Shown: in pieces, positions 15,201 to 24,522 of the stretch | Numbering within the stretch: the stretch's first letter is position 1 | Layout of the letters: every line of letters starts with the position of its first letter | Origin: Chlamydoabsidia padenii | Lineage: Eukaryota; Mucoromycota; Mucoromycetes; Mucorales; Cunninghamellaceae | Length of the DNA stretch: 64,000 nucleotides | Assembly: GCA_025330725.1 (NCBI GenBank) | Contig: JAIWND010000051.1 | Coordinates: 62,001-126,000 of the forward strand | Direction: 5' to 3' | Position numbers and translations under genes: made by a program | Notes under the pieces: generated by a model | Database searches by the model: none | Seen by the model: only the letters and a program-made list of their open reading frames with translations | What the model was told of the DNA's origin: nothing

Positions 15201-16051
15201 ATGACACCCTTCCGTCTGACAAGACAATTAGTCGGAGCTTTGGAACCATTGGGTGTCAAAGGGATCTTGGAGGTAATCATGGTGCATACTTTGGAAGGTA
15301 AGATAAAAAGAATATCACAGACTCATATCTATATACTAAAGCAATCTCTTTACATTTTATTATATTGTATTATCTTACTAGCCGTGCAAAGGGACAAGCA
15401 AGTCATTTTGAATGTCATGGATGTCTTTGTCAAAGAACCTTTACTGGATTGGAAAAAGGTGGCGGCCAAACAGGCCAAAGCACAAAGTAAGTTTATCTGA
15501 TAACCCACATGCATATATTATAACTCACAATTCCTCTTTTTTTTGGGGGGGGGGTAAATAGAACGAGGCAGCGGTGCCAGTGTGGAAGAACGCTCATCCA
15601 ATTCATCTGATTTTATGGCTGGATCATCCTCATCTACGAACACCAATGAAGAATACGAATGGTATCCTCAGCAAAAACTGGAAATAGCAAGAAAGAAGCT
15701 TGATGGTGTGAACCCTACAGGTAAAGAAAGTGCATATATAACACAAAAAAAAAAAAAAAAAAAAAAAGTAACTGAATCCATGCCGCTTCCCCCGCTTTTT
15801 ATATATAAATATATATATATATATCTGATTGCCTAGTTATAATGCTGGAGGAGCTGGAACATGGCCATAGTGGGCGATCATATTTGAAAAGCTTACAAAA
15901 GGTGGTCAAGGGCGACAAAGACATTAATATGCGTGCTAATGTTGGTGATCACTGTCAAAATACTTTAGAACAAGTACAATGTCTGATTGATTTAGCGACA
16001 GATCCAAACATCCTCGGTAGAACATGGGCTGGCTGGCAATCATATATTTAG
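1..16051 (+). CDS. PRKDC: DNA-dependent protein kinase catalytic subunit (DNA-PKcs), 5' end outside window
   Basis: PIKK-family kinase of non-homologous end joining that binds Ku at DNA ends. About 50 or more exons run from the window edge to a stop at 16051. The first visible exon (1-91) aligns near human residue 100, so only about 100 codons seem missing. Order: HEAT-repeat solenoid (to about 9.5 kb), an SQ/TQ-rich segment (about 9.96-10.25 kb), FAT region (about 10.5-13.9 kb), kinase domain (14.05-15.47 kb), FATC (about 15.95-16.05 kb). Seen directly: ATP-site lysine in FLVKGGEDLRLDQR, catalytic GIGDRHLENI, metal-binding AIDFGHAFGS, the DNA-PKcs-type string PVPEMTPFRLTRQ, and a C-terminus TDPNILGRTWAGW that nearly matches the human end. 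These distinguish it from ATM, ATR, TOR and SMG1. A serine-rich insert precedes FATC. Several introns hold long A or T runs. An AATAAA-like signal lies near 16110. Identity is very firm; individual exon borders are less so. Confidence 0.95.
5434..5540 (+). repeat. poly(A) run followed by (CAA)n inside a DNA-PKcs intron
   Basis: About 71 consecutive A residues (5434-5504) are followed by about 12 CAA units to 5540. The tract starts just after the donor GTAAGT, in the intron ending near 5608. It creates artificial poly-lysine and poly-threonine open frames that are not genes. Confidence 0.95.
6264..6294 (+). repeat. (TA)n microsatellite in a DNA-PKcs intron
   Basis: A run of about 15 TA units follows several AAGAC units, within the intron that ends near 6319. 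Confidence 0.85.
9960..10250 (+). other. SQ/TQ cluster in DNA-PKcs (ABCDE-like autophosphorylation region)
   Basis: Across two exons the protein has seven S/TQ dipeptides in roughly 75 residues (ASQ, QTQ, FSQ, TQA, SSQ, PSQ, ASQ). They directly follow the conserved stretch TSWRRNLSMTPLFV and precede GELPDIQIKYSELI. In human DNA-PKcs the same two landmarks bracket the ABCDE cluster around Thr2609. The count and the flanks are seen in the sequence; phosphorylation is inferred from the vertebrate protein. Confidence 0.75.
13208..13241 (+). repeat. poly(T) polypyrimidine tract in a DNA-PKcs intron
   Basis: About 32 T residues sit directly before a GTAG acceptor. This is an exaggerated polypyrimidine tract; similar A or T runs occur in several other introns of the window. 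Confidence 0.85.
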
Positions 16052-16569
16052 TTATAGTATCCCTTTAGTATATATATATATTGTCATATTATCTCTTCGC
16101 ATAAATTTAAAATAAAATTATCATCCAGGGTTTAAACATATAATGGGGCCATTTGACAGGGGGGTTTTTATTGGATAACATTCACGGTGCGATTGGATTG
16201 AAAAGCGCAATTAAAGCAGCTATTCCAAACTTGTGAGGTTTGGTCACTGTTGATTGGGGACTACCGGTAGACGATAAAAGAGGCTATAAAGAAAAGTAAT
16301 ATGGTCTTTGTGTCTTGGTCACTAGATCTCTGTAATGCATCCATTCGGGGGTTGAAATTCGGGGGGTTTAAAAAAAATATCTCAGTACCTATCAACAAAG
16401 ATCTAAGAGCCTGAGCTCATAAGTAAAGTTGATTAGGGATGATAATTGAATAATCCACAGCCAGTTTATTCATTAGTACCACCTGCCGATTGAAATGAGT
16501 AATGATTTTACAAAATCTGACCAAGTAATAGGGGAATGCTAGGCGCCCGGAAAGTGCGCGCACTACTCG

Positions 16570-16740
16570 CTCAATTGTTAACGGATGCTAATGATTAAAG
16601 TGGCGATGTGGATACTATGTCATATTTCCAACATACTTTACCGCAAAATCCAAGCGCCAAGTCCCTTGTGTCGATCAGTCCAAGCTTGCTATGACTTTTA
16701 TCCGTCATTTCCAAGAAAAAATAACGAAAGACTTTTTTTT
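16570..16740 (+). repeat. unclassified repeat, copy A
   Basis: Begins near TCAATTGTTAACGGATGC and contains AAAGTGGCGATGTGG, TTTCCAACATACTTTACCGC and CAAGTCCCTTGTGTCG in that order. The same ordered blocks occur in copies B to D and inverted near 57 kb. No coding capacity or obvious terminal inverted repeat is seen. Confidence 0.8.
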
Positions 16741-16807
16741 ACAGACAGGAGCAAAATCATTTTCATATTCCGCCAGTCCCAAGTCAGAGTTGGAAGGAGA
16801 TTTACCG

Positions 16808-16960
16808 CTCCATTGTCAACGGATGCTATTGATTAAAGTGGCCATGTGGACATTATAGCCTATTTCCAACAAACTTTACATAATGGCCATTGTACCAAGT
16901 CCCTTGTATGGAGCAGTATAGCCTCAAGATTGTTTTACCCTGACTTTTTTTTTTTTTTTA
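16808..16960 (+). repeat. unclassified repeat, copy B
   Basis: Starts with CCATTGTCAACGGATGCTAT and keeps AAAGTGGCCATGTGGACATT, TAGCCTATTTCCAACAAACT and CCAAGTCCCTTGTATGG. It ends in a T-run/A-run at about 16946-16969. Confidence 0.8.
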
Positions 16961-17049
16961 AAAAAAAAGTGGCAGAATGAAAAATTGACACACAAGATAA
17001 AACTTAATTCAAAACCCGCTTACCCTCACCTTGAACCTTGGGAGGACTC

Positions 17050-17235
17050 TACTGTCTCAATGAACAAGTGATGCTAATGACAAAAGCGACCATGAGCATT
17101 CCTTAGCCTATTTTCAACAAACGTTATATAATGGCCAATGCACCAAGACCCTTGTGCCGGTCAGTTCAGACTTGCGATGACTTTTACCTGTTCTTTGCAA
17201 GAAAAAAAATGAAATCTGGTTCTATCAAGATTTGG
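17050..17235 (+). repeat. unclassified repeat, copy C
   Basis: The most diverged copy. GATGCTAATGACAAAAGCGA, TAGCCTATTTTCAACAAACG, CACCAAGACCCTTGTGCC and TTGCGATGACTTTTACCTG align in order with the other copies. Confidence 0.75.
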
Positions 17236-17244
17236 AAAGGACTA

Positions 17245-17400
17245 TACTCCCTCCATTGTCAACGGATGCTATTGAATAAAGTGACGATGTGGACACTATA
17301 GCCTATTTCCAACATAAGTCACCACAAAAGACAAGCTCCAAGATCCTTGTGTCAGTCTATCCAAGTTTGTGATTATCTGTCCTTTGCGATGAAGAGTATT
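17245..17400 (+). repeat. unclassified repeat, copy D
   Basis: Starts with CTCCATTGTCAACGGATGCT and carries GTGACGATGTGGACACTATA, AAGTCACCACAAAAGACAAG and AGATCCTTGTGTCAGTC. It is the copy closest to the inverted one near 57 kb. The Harbinger element begins about 115 bases downstream. Confidence 0.8.
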
Positions 17401-17516
17401 TTACTTCATTTTCAAATGCCGAATACCAATATCCCGTGCGCCTAGCAATTCACAGCAAAGGGAGAATGGACAGGTTATCTTGGATTTGAATTCCGCAAAA
17501 ATTATGCAGAGGCACA

Positions 17517-17579
17517 GGTCGCTCTCCAGACACTTTTCCGTCTGACCTTTAGGTCGTCCGACCTTTAGCGGGAAATGAA
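17517..17579 (+). repeat. left terminal inverted repeat of the Harbinger element
   Basis: Starts GGTCGCTCTCCAGACAC and ends GCGGGAAATGAA. I compared it base by base with the reverse complement of 20761-20823 and found no mismatch over 63 bases. Further near-palindromes of the form AGGTCGNNCGACCT occur inside it and at about 17611. Confidence 0.97.
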
Positions 17580-17778
17580 GTTGGCCAATGAAATGCATTG
17601 GATCTTGGGAAGGTCGAACGACCTTTATTTTTTAAGAGAAGGCTTTCGTCGACCCAACAAAAGCCGTTCGACCTTCCGTCTAGCCTAAACTTTAATAGTT
17701 ACACAATAAATTTGCTATAATCACCAATAATAAAAAAAATAAAAGACGTATTTTATTAAAAAAGACAATCTTCTTCCT

Positions 17779-17779
<1 letters not shown>

Positions 17780-17856
<77 letters not shown>
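17780..17856 (+). repeat. (CTA)n trinucleotide repeat in the 5' leader of the Harbinger ORF1
   Basis: About 26 uninterrupted CTA units end two bases before the ATG at 17859, so they would form part of the ORF1 leader. On the other strand they give artificial poly-serine/cysteine frames. Confidence 0.93.
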
Positions 17857-17857
<1 letters not shown>

Positions 17858-17858
17858 A

Positions 17859-18848
17859 ATGACTGACCCTATTTTTTTGACTGATCCATCTTCGGCAGCA
17901 GCGACAGCAACAGCAACAGCAACAACAACAGCAGTAGCACCAACAACTGCAGCAACAACAACAGCAACAACAACAGCAGCAGCAGTACAAAGGCGCCATT
18001 ACACCAGCGAGCAGGAGATCATCTTGATCGAATGCTGGACAGGACGTATGCAAGAATACCACCAAAGTTCTAACCTACAAAAAAAAACAATCAAAAAAAC
18101 AATACACGATGAGTATCGTAGTAGGACTGGTGACAATAGGAATGACTCGGCCTTGACGAAGAAGCTACAGAGTTTGACGTCGGAATACCACCAGCAGAAA
18201 CGTCAGGTGAATGCAACAGGGTCGGGAGGTGGTCCATCAACCTGGATGCATTATGAAGCAATGCATAGGTTGATTGGCGAAGCCTTCAACACTGGTCCAG
18301 TGCTGGAAATTGACAGCATGCGCGGGGAAACCTCGTTCAGGACACCACCACCACCATCATCAACATCATCGGCATCGGCAACATCACCACCACCTTCATC
18401 AAACGAGCAGGCCCCACCACCACCACCAACAACAAACCAACAGGCCCCACCACCACCACCACCAACAAACCAACAGGCTCCACCACCATCATCATCATCA
18501 GCAGCACCTGTGGCAGGTGAACGTAGATCGCGTCAAGCCGACCACCAAGATCGAGAAAGCCGGAGAAGAAGAAGGACCACCAGGGACGATCTCGTCAACT
18601 TGTTGCGGAATCAAACCGACATGGCGATCCAAGGAATGCGGGAGCTCCAAAACGAGTTTTTGGAGCACAACGATCGACACTACATGGAATTGGTTAGTGT
18701 TTTGCGACAACAGGTGGAAAACCACCAGAACTTTTACGCAAGAGTTTTGGCATCAAGATTCCCACCAAACCCATCCAATCCTAATCCTTCATCATCAACA
18801 TCAGCCCCACAGCCATCCACACCTACCGACGAAGTAGATTCTGATTAG
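17859..18848 (+). CDS. Harbinger ORF1: Myb/SANT-like DNA-binding protein, 329 aa
   Basis: Single-exon gene. After an Ala/Thr-rich N-terminus (about residues 8-45), residues about 47-135 form a Myb/SANT-like (MADF-type) trihelix with conserved aromatics (RRHYTSEQEIILIECWTG, LTKKLQSLTSEYHQQK, WMHYEAMHRLIGE). Next comes a low-complexity segment of repeated QAPPPPPPTNQ-type units (about 160-220), then an acidic/basic helical region (RRRRTTRDDLVNLLRNQTDM) that may mediate oligomerisation. Harbinger elements in other organisms encode such a protein to bring the transposase to the nucleus and to DNA; that role is inferred here from its place inside the element and convergence with the transposase. 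The frame is intact. A T-rich terminator-like stretch follows near 18855. Confidence 0.88.
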   Translation: MTDPIFLTDPSSAAATATATATTTAVAPTTAATTTATTTAAAVQRRHYTSEQEIILIECWTGRMQEYHQSSNLQKKTIKKTIHDEYRSRTGDNRNDSALTKKLQSLTSEYHQQKRQVNATGSGGGPSTWMHYEAMHRLIGEAFNTGPVLEIDSMRGETSFRTPPPPSSTSSASATSPPPSSNEQAPPPPPTTNQQAPPPPPPTNQQAPPPSSSSAAPVAGERRSRQADHQDRESRRRRRTTRDDLVNLLRNQTDMAIQGMRELQNEFLEHNDRHYMELVSVLRQQVENHQNFYARVLASRFPPNPSNPNPSSSTSAPQPSTPTDEVDSD

Positions 18849-18918
18849 TGTCCGTTTTTTTTATTTTTATTTTTATTTTTTATCTTACCATAAAACCAAA
18901 TTAAAAAAAAAATCATTT

Positions 18919-20469
18919 TTATTGACGAGAGTCCAACATCGCCCTAATTTCGTCCCGCCGCTGTTCACCTAATAATCGCAATCGTCGTCTATTAGCCCGT
19001 ACTTGCCGTAATGTTGGTGCTGCCTGTTCAACATCACCATCATCGTCATCATCGCTTTCTTCATCTTCATCTTCTTCATCTTCTTCGCCATTGTTGCTGT
19101 TGGTGTTGTTGGTGATGAGGTCAGACATATGCTGAGGCGCATCTACATTGTCGATGGTATCCAATTCAGCGTGTTCAACCGTCGTTTCTACTGGCATCAA
19201 GTCACCGAGACCCAAACATAGTTGTGAAGAATACATGATGCATAAATCACCCGAATCATGCGATCCTCCGTCGTCAAATACAGGTACTGCTTGATGAAGC
19301 GCCATCTGACTGTGAGCTGGCCAAATGCTCGTTCAATCACCATTCGTGTCGAGGAGTGAATCTTGTTGAAATTCTTTTTGGAATCGTCCGCCGTCCGTCT
19401 GAAGTAAGGCGTGATCACGTTGGGCCAGAGAGGGTATGCTGAATCTATAGACGAAAGAAAAAATATGTTAACACGTAAGTGAGCACTGCAATAAACCTTT
19501 TTATACTTACCGCCAATGATGTAGGTTCCATCAGGAGTAACTGTGTTGCTATTGTTGATGAAACGATGTGCCAGTTCACTTGCAGTGAATATACCAGATC
19601 ATGCATTCGACCTGATCAGAAAAATGGTTAGTACTGATAATACTTGTAAAGTATTGATTACCTGGATTTCCAGCGTTCACATAGGTGAACCGCATGTTTG
19701 CATCGCAGACGGCCAAAAGGTTCATGGAGAGATGGGATTTTCGATCCCGGTAGTTTTCAGGGTTGACCAGATGTGGACAGTGAATGACCACAAGCTTTCC
19801 ATCCACCGCACCAATAACACCCCGAGGAAGCCTGCCTTCAACCGCAAAGTCATCCGCCACCTGACCAATTTCTTCACCTCGTGGCCACTGAATCTTGTTC
19901 ATATGAGTGTCCAAGAGAGCACGTACAAACCGCCGAGTGAGCCTATGGTAGGACCCTTGTCCAATCCCCAAGTGAACCGACGCCATTCTGTAGCCGAAAT
20001 GGGTGTTCGCAAACCGCCAAAGGACACACGCAATTTGCTTGTACGCTGGCATTTGTAGACTATTGGTGTTGTAAATTGGGTGTGGAGATAAAGTTTCCAC
20101 CAACCAATTGAAAGTAGTCCTGTTCACCCGGTAATGTGCCTTGTAACTGTTGGCACTGTAGTCGTTGTCGTTGAGATTAGGGTGGACAAAAGTCCAGTAA
20201 TTACTGCTACCAATGACAGAAGAAGGATCTGCGCGAAATAGACCGGGGAAACACTCCATTGCCAAAACCCAACCAGTCGCAAAGGTGACGTTAAAAAACA
20301 AATGACGACGTTGTTGTTCCATAAAAAAGTTTGTCATTCGGCGACGGTGTTCGATCATCAACAAGATGACAGAGTTAACGATCTCCATATGTTGAATTTC
20401 CTCCATGATAATGTCTTCATCGGTGATAACATCGTTGTTGGTGCTGGTATTAAGTTGAGAAGTAGACAT
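18919..20469 (-). pseudogene. PIF/Harbinger DDE transposase, probably frameshifted
   Basis: Three exons on the minus strand (20469-19662, 19611-19511, 19444-18919) with good splice signals and a TACTAAC branch site in the first intron. The DDE_Tnp_4 motifs are all present: first Asp in GVIGAVDGKLVVIH, NAGNPG-RMHD, second Asp in GDSAYPLWPNVI (made across intron 2), Glu in TRMVIERAFGQLTVRW, then the CILHNY motif. The frame breaks twice, each like a one-base loss: near 19587-19596, between MHDL and FTASELAHRF, and near 19212-19222, just after CILHNY. The acidic C-terminal tail ending MLDSRQ lies in the frame beyond the second break. No alternative splice choice that I tried rescues the first break. 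Sequencing error is possible, but neither site is a long homopolymer. Confidence 0.85.
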
Positions 20470-20760
20470 TTATGAAAAAAGGATGTGGATAATAAAAAAT
20501 AGTAGAAGGGAAAAAGTGAGAGAGAGGAAGAAGGGGAGCGAAAAAAAAATCCAAAGTGAAAAAAAAGGATTGCGAAAAATCGGGATTTGAAAGAAATGAG
20601 CCAGAGCAGTTTAGTAAAAGCGGTTTGAAATGATGTAAAAACCGGCATTTCAGTTATACAGACCTTTTTTCTGGTTGTACGGACCTTCATTTCAGTGATA
20701 CAAACCGACGATTTTTGTGGGAAAATGCTTCGTCACTTATACGGTTTTTATTGGTTGAAA

Positions 20761-20823
20761 TTCATTTCCCGCTAAAGGTCGGACGACCTAAAGGTCAGAC
20801 GGAAAAGTGTCTGGAGAGCGACC
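20761..20823 (-). repeat. right terminal inverted repeat of the Harbinger element
   Basis: Exact reverse complement of the left terminal repeat. Similarity fades just inside (TTGGTTGAAA against the left TTGGCCAATGAAA). ACA follows immediately outside. Confidence 0.97.
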
Positions 20824-21167
20824 ACAAACCTTTTTTTTCGAGACCAAAATTTTTAAAGTAACAGCACCTAAAAGCGAGTTTTACGTCTTTTAAGATTAGT
20901 GGAGACAATGTCAACAATAGAGTATGGTTATGATGGTAAACAGATCATTTTTTATTGGTTTTAAACAAATGGAAGTAAATAAAAGATAACATATAAAACA
21001 AAATGAGGTTTGTGTGTAGAGAATGACAAAGGGAATGAAGTATATAAAAACAAATAATAATGTGTAGAGGATGTGAGTATGTCAAATAAAGGGGGGAGGT
21101 AGGTGAATAAACAAGGGATCAAATGCAGATGGGATAAAAAAAGTATACCTAACATTGAAGAATGCAT
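20824..21167. other. intergenic, right flank of Harbinger to the 3' end of CBF5
   Basis: AT-rich DNA of about 340 bases with no coding frame of note. It should contain the CBF5 3' untranslated region, read on the minus strand. Confidence 0.6.
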
Positions 21168-22818
21168 CTAGTCCTTGCTTTTCTTCTTTTCCTTCTTTTC
21201 CTTCTTCTCTTTCTTTTCCTTCTTTTCCTTCTTGGCCTTCTTCATGTCGGTTGTGGCGCCTTCAGCTTCGGCGTCATCAGCAGTACGTTTCTTGGAGGCA
21301 CCTTCGGTAGGAGTAGTGTCCATGGCATCCTTGGTAGCAACACCGATAGCAGTAATCTTGGGGTTAACACCGGCGGCAGCGACAACGGCACTAGTAGGTT
21401 TACCAAAGACAGGAGCAGGTTCGGATCCAGTAGGGTTGTTGCAAAAGTCCACATAGTTCGTCTTCCAGATTTGAGGGGTTTCATCGGTAACACGGCCAAA
21501 CTTGTCCAACTTGCCTTCTGTCTTGAGTTTCTTCTTGGCTTCAGCGACAGGACCCATACCCCATCGACGAGGATAAGTATCACGTTCCATAATCACCCGC
21601 TTGACCTTTGCCACGACACCATGGTCACAAGTAGCCATCACAGCAGTAGTCATTTGAGCATAAGCCAAAGCGATGGCTTCGCCCTTGGTAGTCATAAGCA
21701 CGACTTCTTCATTGATTTCGATTCCACTTTCGTAACGCAAAAGACCAGGAATCATCAGTTTGGCACCGTAACAGATTGCATTCACCGCACTATCCTTGAC
21801 CACCACCCGCTTGTAACCAGTGAGTAAGGTTTCCAGAGGACGAACCACCCGACGCAAATAGCTTTCGTCCTTGTTGTTGTCAAACACCCATTGAGCATCC
21901 ATCACATCGTGCATTGTGACAATATCATCGTTTTCGGACATGGCACCAGATCGAACCCGACGAAGTTCTTGCATATGGCCACCCACACCCAGTAAAAGAC
22001 CGAGATGGACACACAATGTACGCATGTAAGTACCCGCTTCACAGCTGGCCCAGAAGACAGCCAAATGTCGGTCATTGTCGAATTCATACAGTTTGCTTTC
22101 GTGAATAGTACGCACACGGAGTTGACGTTTGACGGCAGAGATAAGAGGAGGGCGTTGGAATAATGCACCAGTGAGAGTTTCGATAGCCTAAAGAAAGAGA
22201 GAGAGAGAAAGAAGCTGTTAGTTAGGTTGAGATAAAAATTTTCGTAATCTTACCTGAGACAACTTCTTTTCACTTTCAAGAGCATCATGAAGACGTAAGA
22301 TACACACGTATTCTTTACCAGCACCTTGTTGAGATTTAACAAGACGAGTGGCACGGTCAATACAGACAATCAAACAACCAGTAACCTTGGGATCAAGAGT
22401 ACCACTATGACCAGTCTTGTCCACACGCAAAATACGACGGACCCAGGCGACAACTTCATGAGAGGAAGGATTAGCAGGCTATGAAAACAATGTTAGTGCT
22501 TGCTTGCTTTTTTTTTTTTTTTTTTGTTTCGTCTTCATAGTTTACCTTATCCAAGTTGATGACACCATAACGGACATATTCATTAAGAGGACGCTTCAAA
22601 GGAGAGCAACCACTGGGAATAGGAGTGTAGTGGCCAGTACGAACATTAAGTTGATCGTAGTTCTAATTCAAGTAAAAGTATAAAAAAGAAAGAACACTTC
22701 TTAATAACTAAAACACAAATAATAGTGTTGCAGTGTTTACCTTCAACAAAAGAGGCCAGTTAGATGTGTTGATAGCAGGTGTAGTTGCTGTAGGTTTGAT
22801 CACCGAATGTTCAGCCAT
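21168..22818 (-). CDS. CBF5: H/ACA snoRNP pseudouridine synthase Cbf5 (dyskerin)
   Basis: Four exons (22818-22741, 22662-22546, 22478-22254, 22187-21168) give 479 residues, close to yeast Cbf5 (483). The protein is the catalytic subunit of H/ACA snoRNPs in the nucleolus and pseudouridylates rRNA and snRNA. Visible: dyskerin-like N-terminus, TruB catalytic loop with the active Asp in [12 protein letters not shown], TruB motif [20 protein letters not shown], a PUA domain in the last exon ([19 protein letters not shown]), and a C-terminal run of KKE repeats typical of fungal Cbf5. The ATG at 22818 opens a 26-codon first exon. A long antisense frame over the last exon (21162-21827) is a shadow. 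Confidence 0.97.
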
Positions 22819-23388
22819 GGCTTCAAAGTATAAAAAAAGAAAAAGACAGAAGGAAATCGGCAAGAATTTTTTTGGGGAGTGGGAACCAAGAAAAAATAAA
22901 AATCAATAAGCCACATCGGGATTTCAATCTCATCCCCTTATTTGACAGGCAGTTTCATGCAAATGGTATACCTTTCTATCCAATAACTTGACCCCCCACT
23001 CAATATACATCTGACTCTTACTGAAGAAACCCACAGAGATTTGGAACAAGACGCCATGTAAAAGAACAAAATTTCAGTTGACTTTATTTCGTAGGCGATG
23101 AGGTTCCTGCATTTTCATAAACTCAAAACAATCTCAATGGGGAAGGGAATATGACGTACATGTAACAACAGCATTGTGTATACTACAGGTGATGGGCCAT
23201 TTAAAGCATGGTACTATCCATAATAAAAATGAAAGTCATGCCAAGTCCAATTACCAGATAATAAAATGTGGTCAAAGGGACTAGGCGATTTCTATTTTTG
23301 GATCAAGTCGGAATTGGAAATATAAAAATAAGCATTAGCCAACCGAGAATTCTTCTTTTCTTTCTTTCTTTCCTTTTTGTCTTTTTTT

Positions 23389-23423
<35 letters not shown>

Positions 23424-23451
23424 ACCCATAAACATATACATACTTATAAAG
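22819..23451. promoter_or_regulatory. divergent intergenic region between CBF5 and the LEA-2 gene
   Basis: This 633-base gap must hold both promoters. I see T- and C-rich leaders near both starts and a (TA)n run at about 23393-23420 just upstream of the LEA-2 ATG, but no motif I can name with confidence. Confidence 0.4.
23393..23420 (+). repeat. (TA)n microsatellite upstream of the LEA-2 gene
   Basis: About 14 TA units, about 30 bases before the proposed start codon at 23452. Confidence 0.85.
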
Positions 23452-24522
23452 ATGACCTCAAGGACAAATGAAGATAACTCACCATCATCATCTACGTTAT
23501 CACAAACTGTCAACAACACGGATACTACATTACCGGAAAAACATGTCCGTAAGCAATGTTAACTGACTACAACCATTTAAAAGAAGATTCCTGTGTCTTT
23601 TTATCTGATTATCTGTCACTTATGCTTTGTTTCGAACGTTTCATTCTTTATATAGATATAGATGATACAAACATTACAACACCTTTCGAACAAAATCTCG
23701 AAACGGGATCTAGACCGAAAAAGAAGAAACGAAGAAGGATGGACAATAGGAACCGATGTTTACGATGCTTATGCTGTGCCTGTTGCTTACCGAAATGGGC
23801 AACTTTTTTGGTGTGGTTTATCATCATCTCGATCATCATCGTCATCATCGTATTAGGGGCTATAATGAGCAAGTTTATCATGCCTACGATCGAAATTGGA
23901 GGAATCACGAATAATACCGGCGATGGCATAACATCATCTCCTCTATCATTCAATGGTGACAAGTTACAGCTCAATTTTGGTCTCACTGTCCTTGCGAAAA
24001 ACCCAAATTTGTTGCCAATATATGTCTCTGATATGGATGCAAAGGTAAAGAAGAATAAGAAGAAGAAGAAAAGGGGGGGGGGCAAGAATAGGTACTAACC
24101 AGCCACTATATATATGATCATTCTACTTTAGGCATTTTACCCCGATCCAAAAGGTACTAGAAAGATGTCCCCAGTGGGTGGTGGTTATCTGGCTTATCAA
24201 GAACTTCCAAAATACAGTGATTTCAGCTTCACATTCCCCTTCTCTATTGTTTATGATCCATTGACTGATCCCGATCAAACCATCCTCAATGATTTGGCCG
24301 TAAAATGTGGTTTAACCGGTGAAAAGCCTACTGATTTGACGATTGCATATACCATACATGTCACAGCTAAGGTACTTTTTGTGTCTGTCCATCCTACTAT
24401 TGATTCACAATCCACCTTCCCTTGTCCTATACAAGTAAGTATAAACTAATTGAAATAATCACCTTTTTAACTCTTGACTTTGTTTTGACTTTTACTGACA
24501 GAATAATACAGTAGCTTTTTGA
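23452..24522 (+). CDS. membrane-anchored LEA-2 domain protein, about 269 aa
   Basis: Four exons (23452-23548, 23656 or 23662-24044, 24132-24434, 24502-24522); the summed frame is intact. The N-terminus is Ser/Thr-rich, followed by a basic patch (SRPKKKKRRR), a cysteine cluster (CLRCLCCACC) that looks palmitoylatable, and one transmembrane helix (about residues 83-107, FLVWFIIISIIIVIIVLGAI). The rest (SFNGDKLQLNFGLTVLAKNP, then YQELPKYSDFSFTFPFSIVY) resembles the LEA-2 beta-sandwich fold of plant NDR1/HIN1-like proteins and of fungal vacuolar or plasma-membrane LEA-2 proteins. Topology would put the LEA-2 domain on the outside or in a lumen. Its role is unknown. The last exon encodes only six residues plus stop. 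Confidence 0.8.

Larger units (their letters stand above)
16052..17516. other. intergenic region with a diverged repeat array
   Basis: There is no credible coding frame between the DNA-PKcs stop and the Harbinger left end. The first 450 bases are AT-rich DNA with the DNA-PKcs poly(A) signal near 16110. From about 16570 the region consists of four direct, diverged copies of one repeat, described separately. Confidence 0.7.
17517..20823. mobile_element. PIF/Harbinger DNA transposon, 3307 bp
   Basis: Bounded by perfect 63-base inverted repeats (17517-17579 and 20761-20823) and flanked on both sides by ACA (17514-17516 and 20824-20826), a 3-base target duplication as expected in length for this superfamily. 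It carries two convergent genes: a Myb/SANT-like ORF1 (+) and a DDE transposase of the DDE_Tnp_4 type (-). That is the standard Harbinger pair. Identical ends suggest a recent insertion. The transposase reading frame appears broken twice, so this copy may need a helper. The superfamily usually prefers TWA-like targets, so ACA is atypical. Confidence 0.93.

Noticed and set aside
16340..16365. TTCGGGGGTTGAAAT shared with 54478-54495
   Set aside because: A 15-base match between an intergenic site and an acyltransferase intron with no longer similarity; likely chance.
21162..21827. 221-codon plus-strand frame over CBF5
   Set aside because: It is antisense to the last CBF5 exon, and its leading residues come from the KKE-repeat tail.
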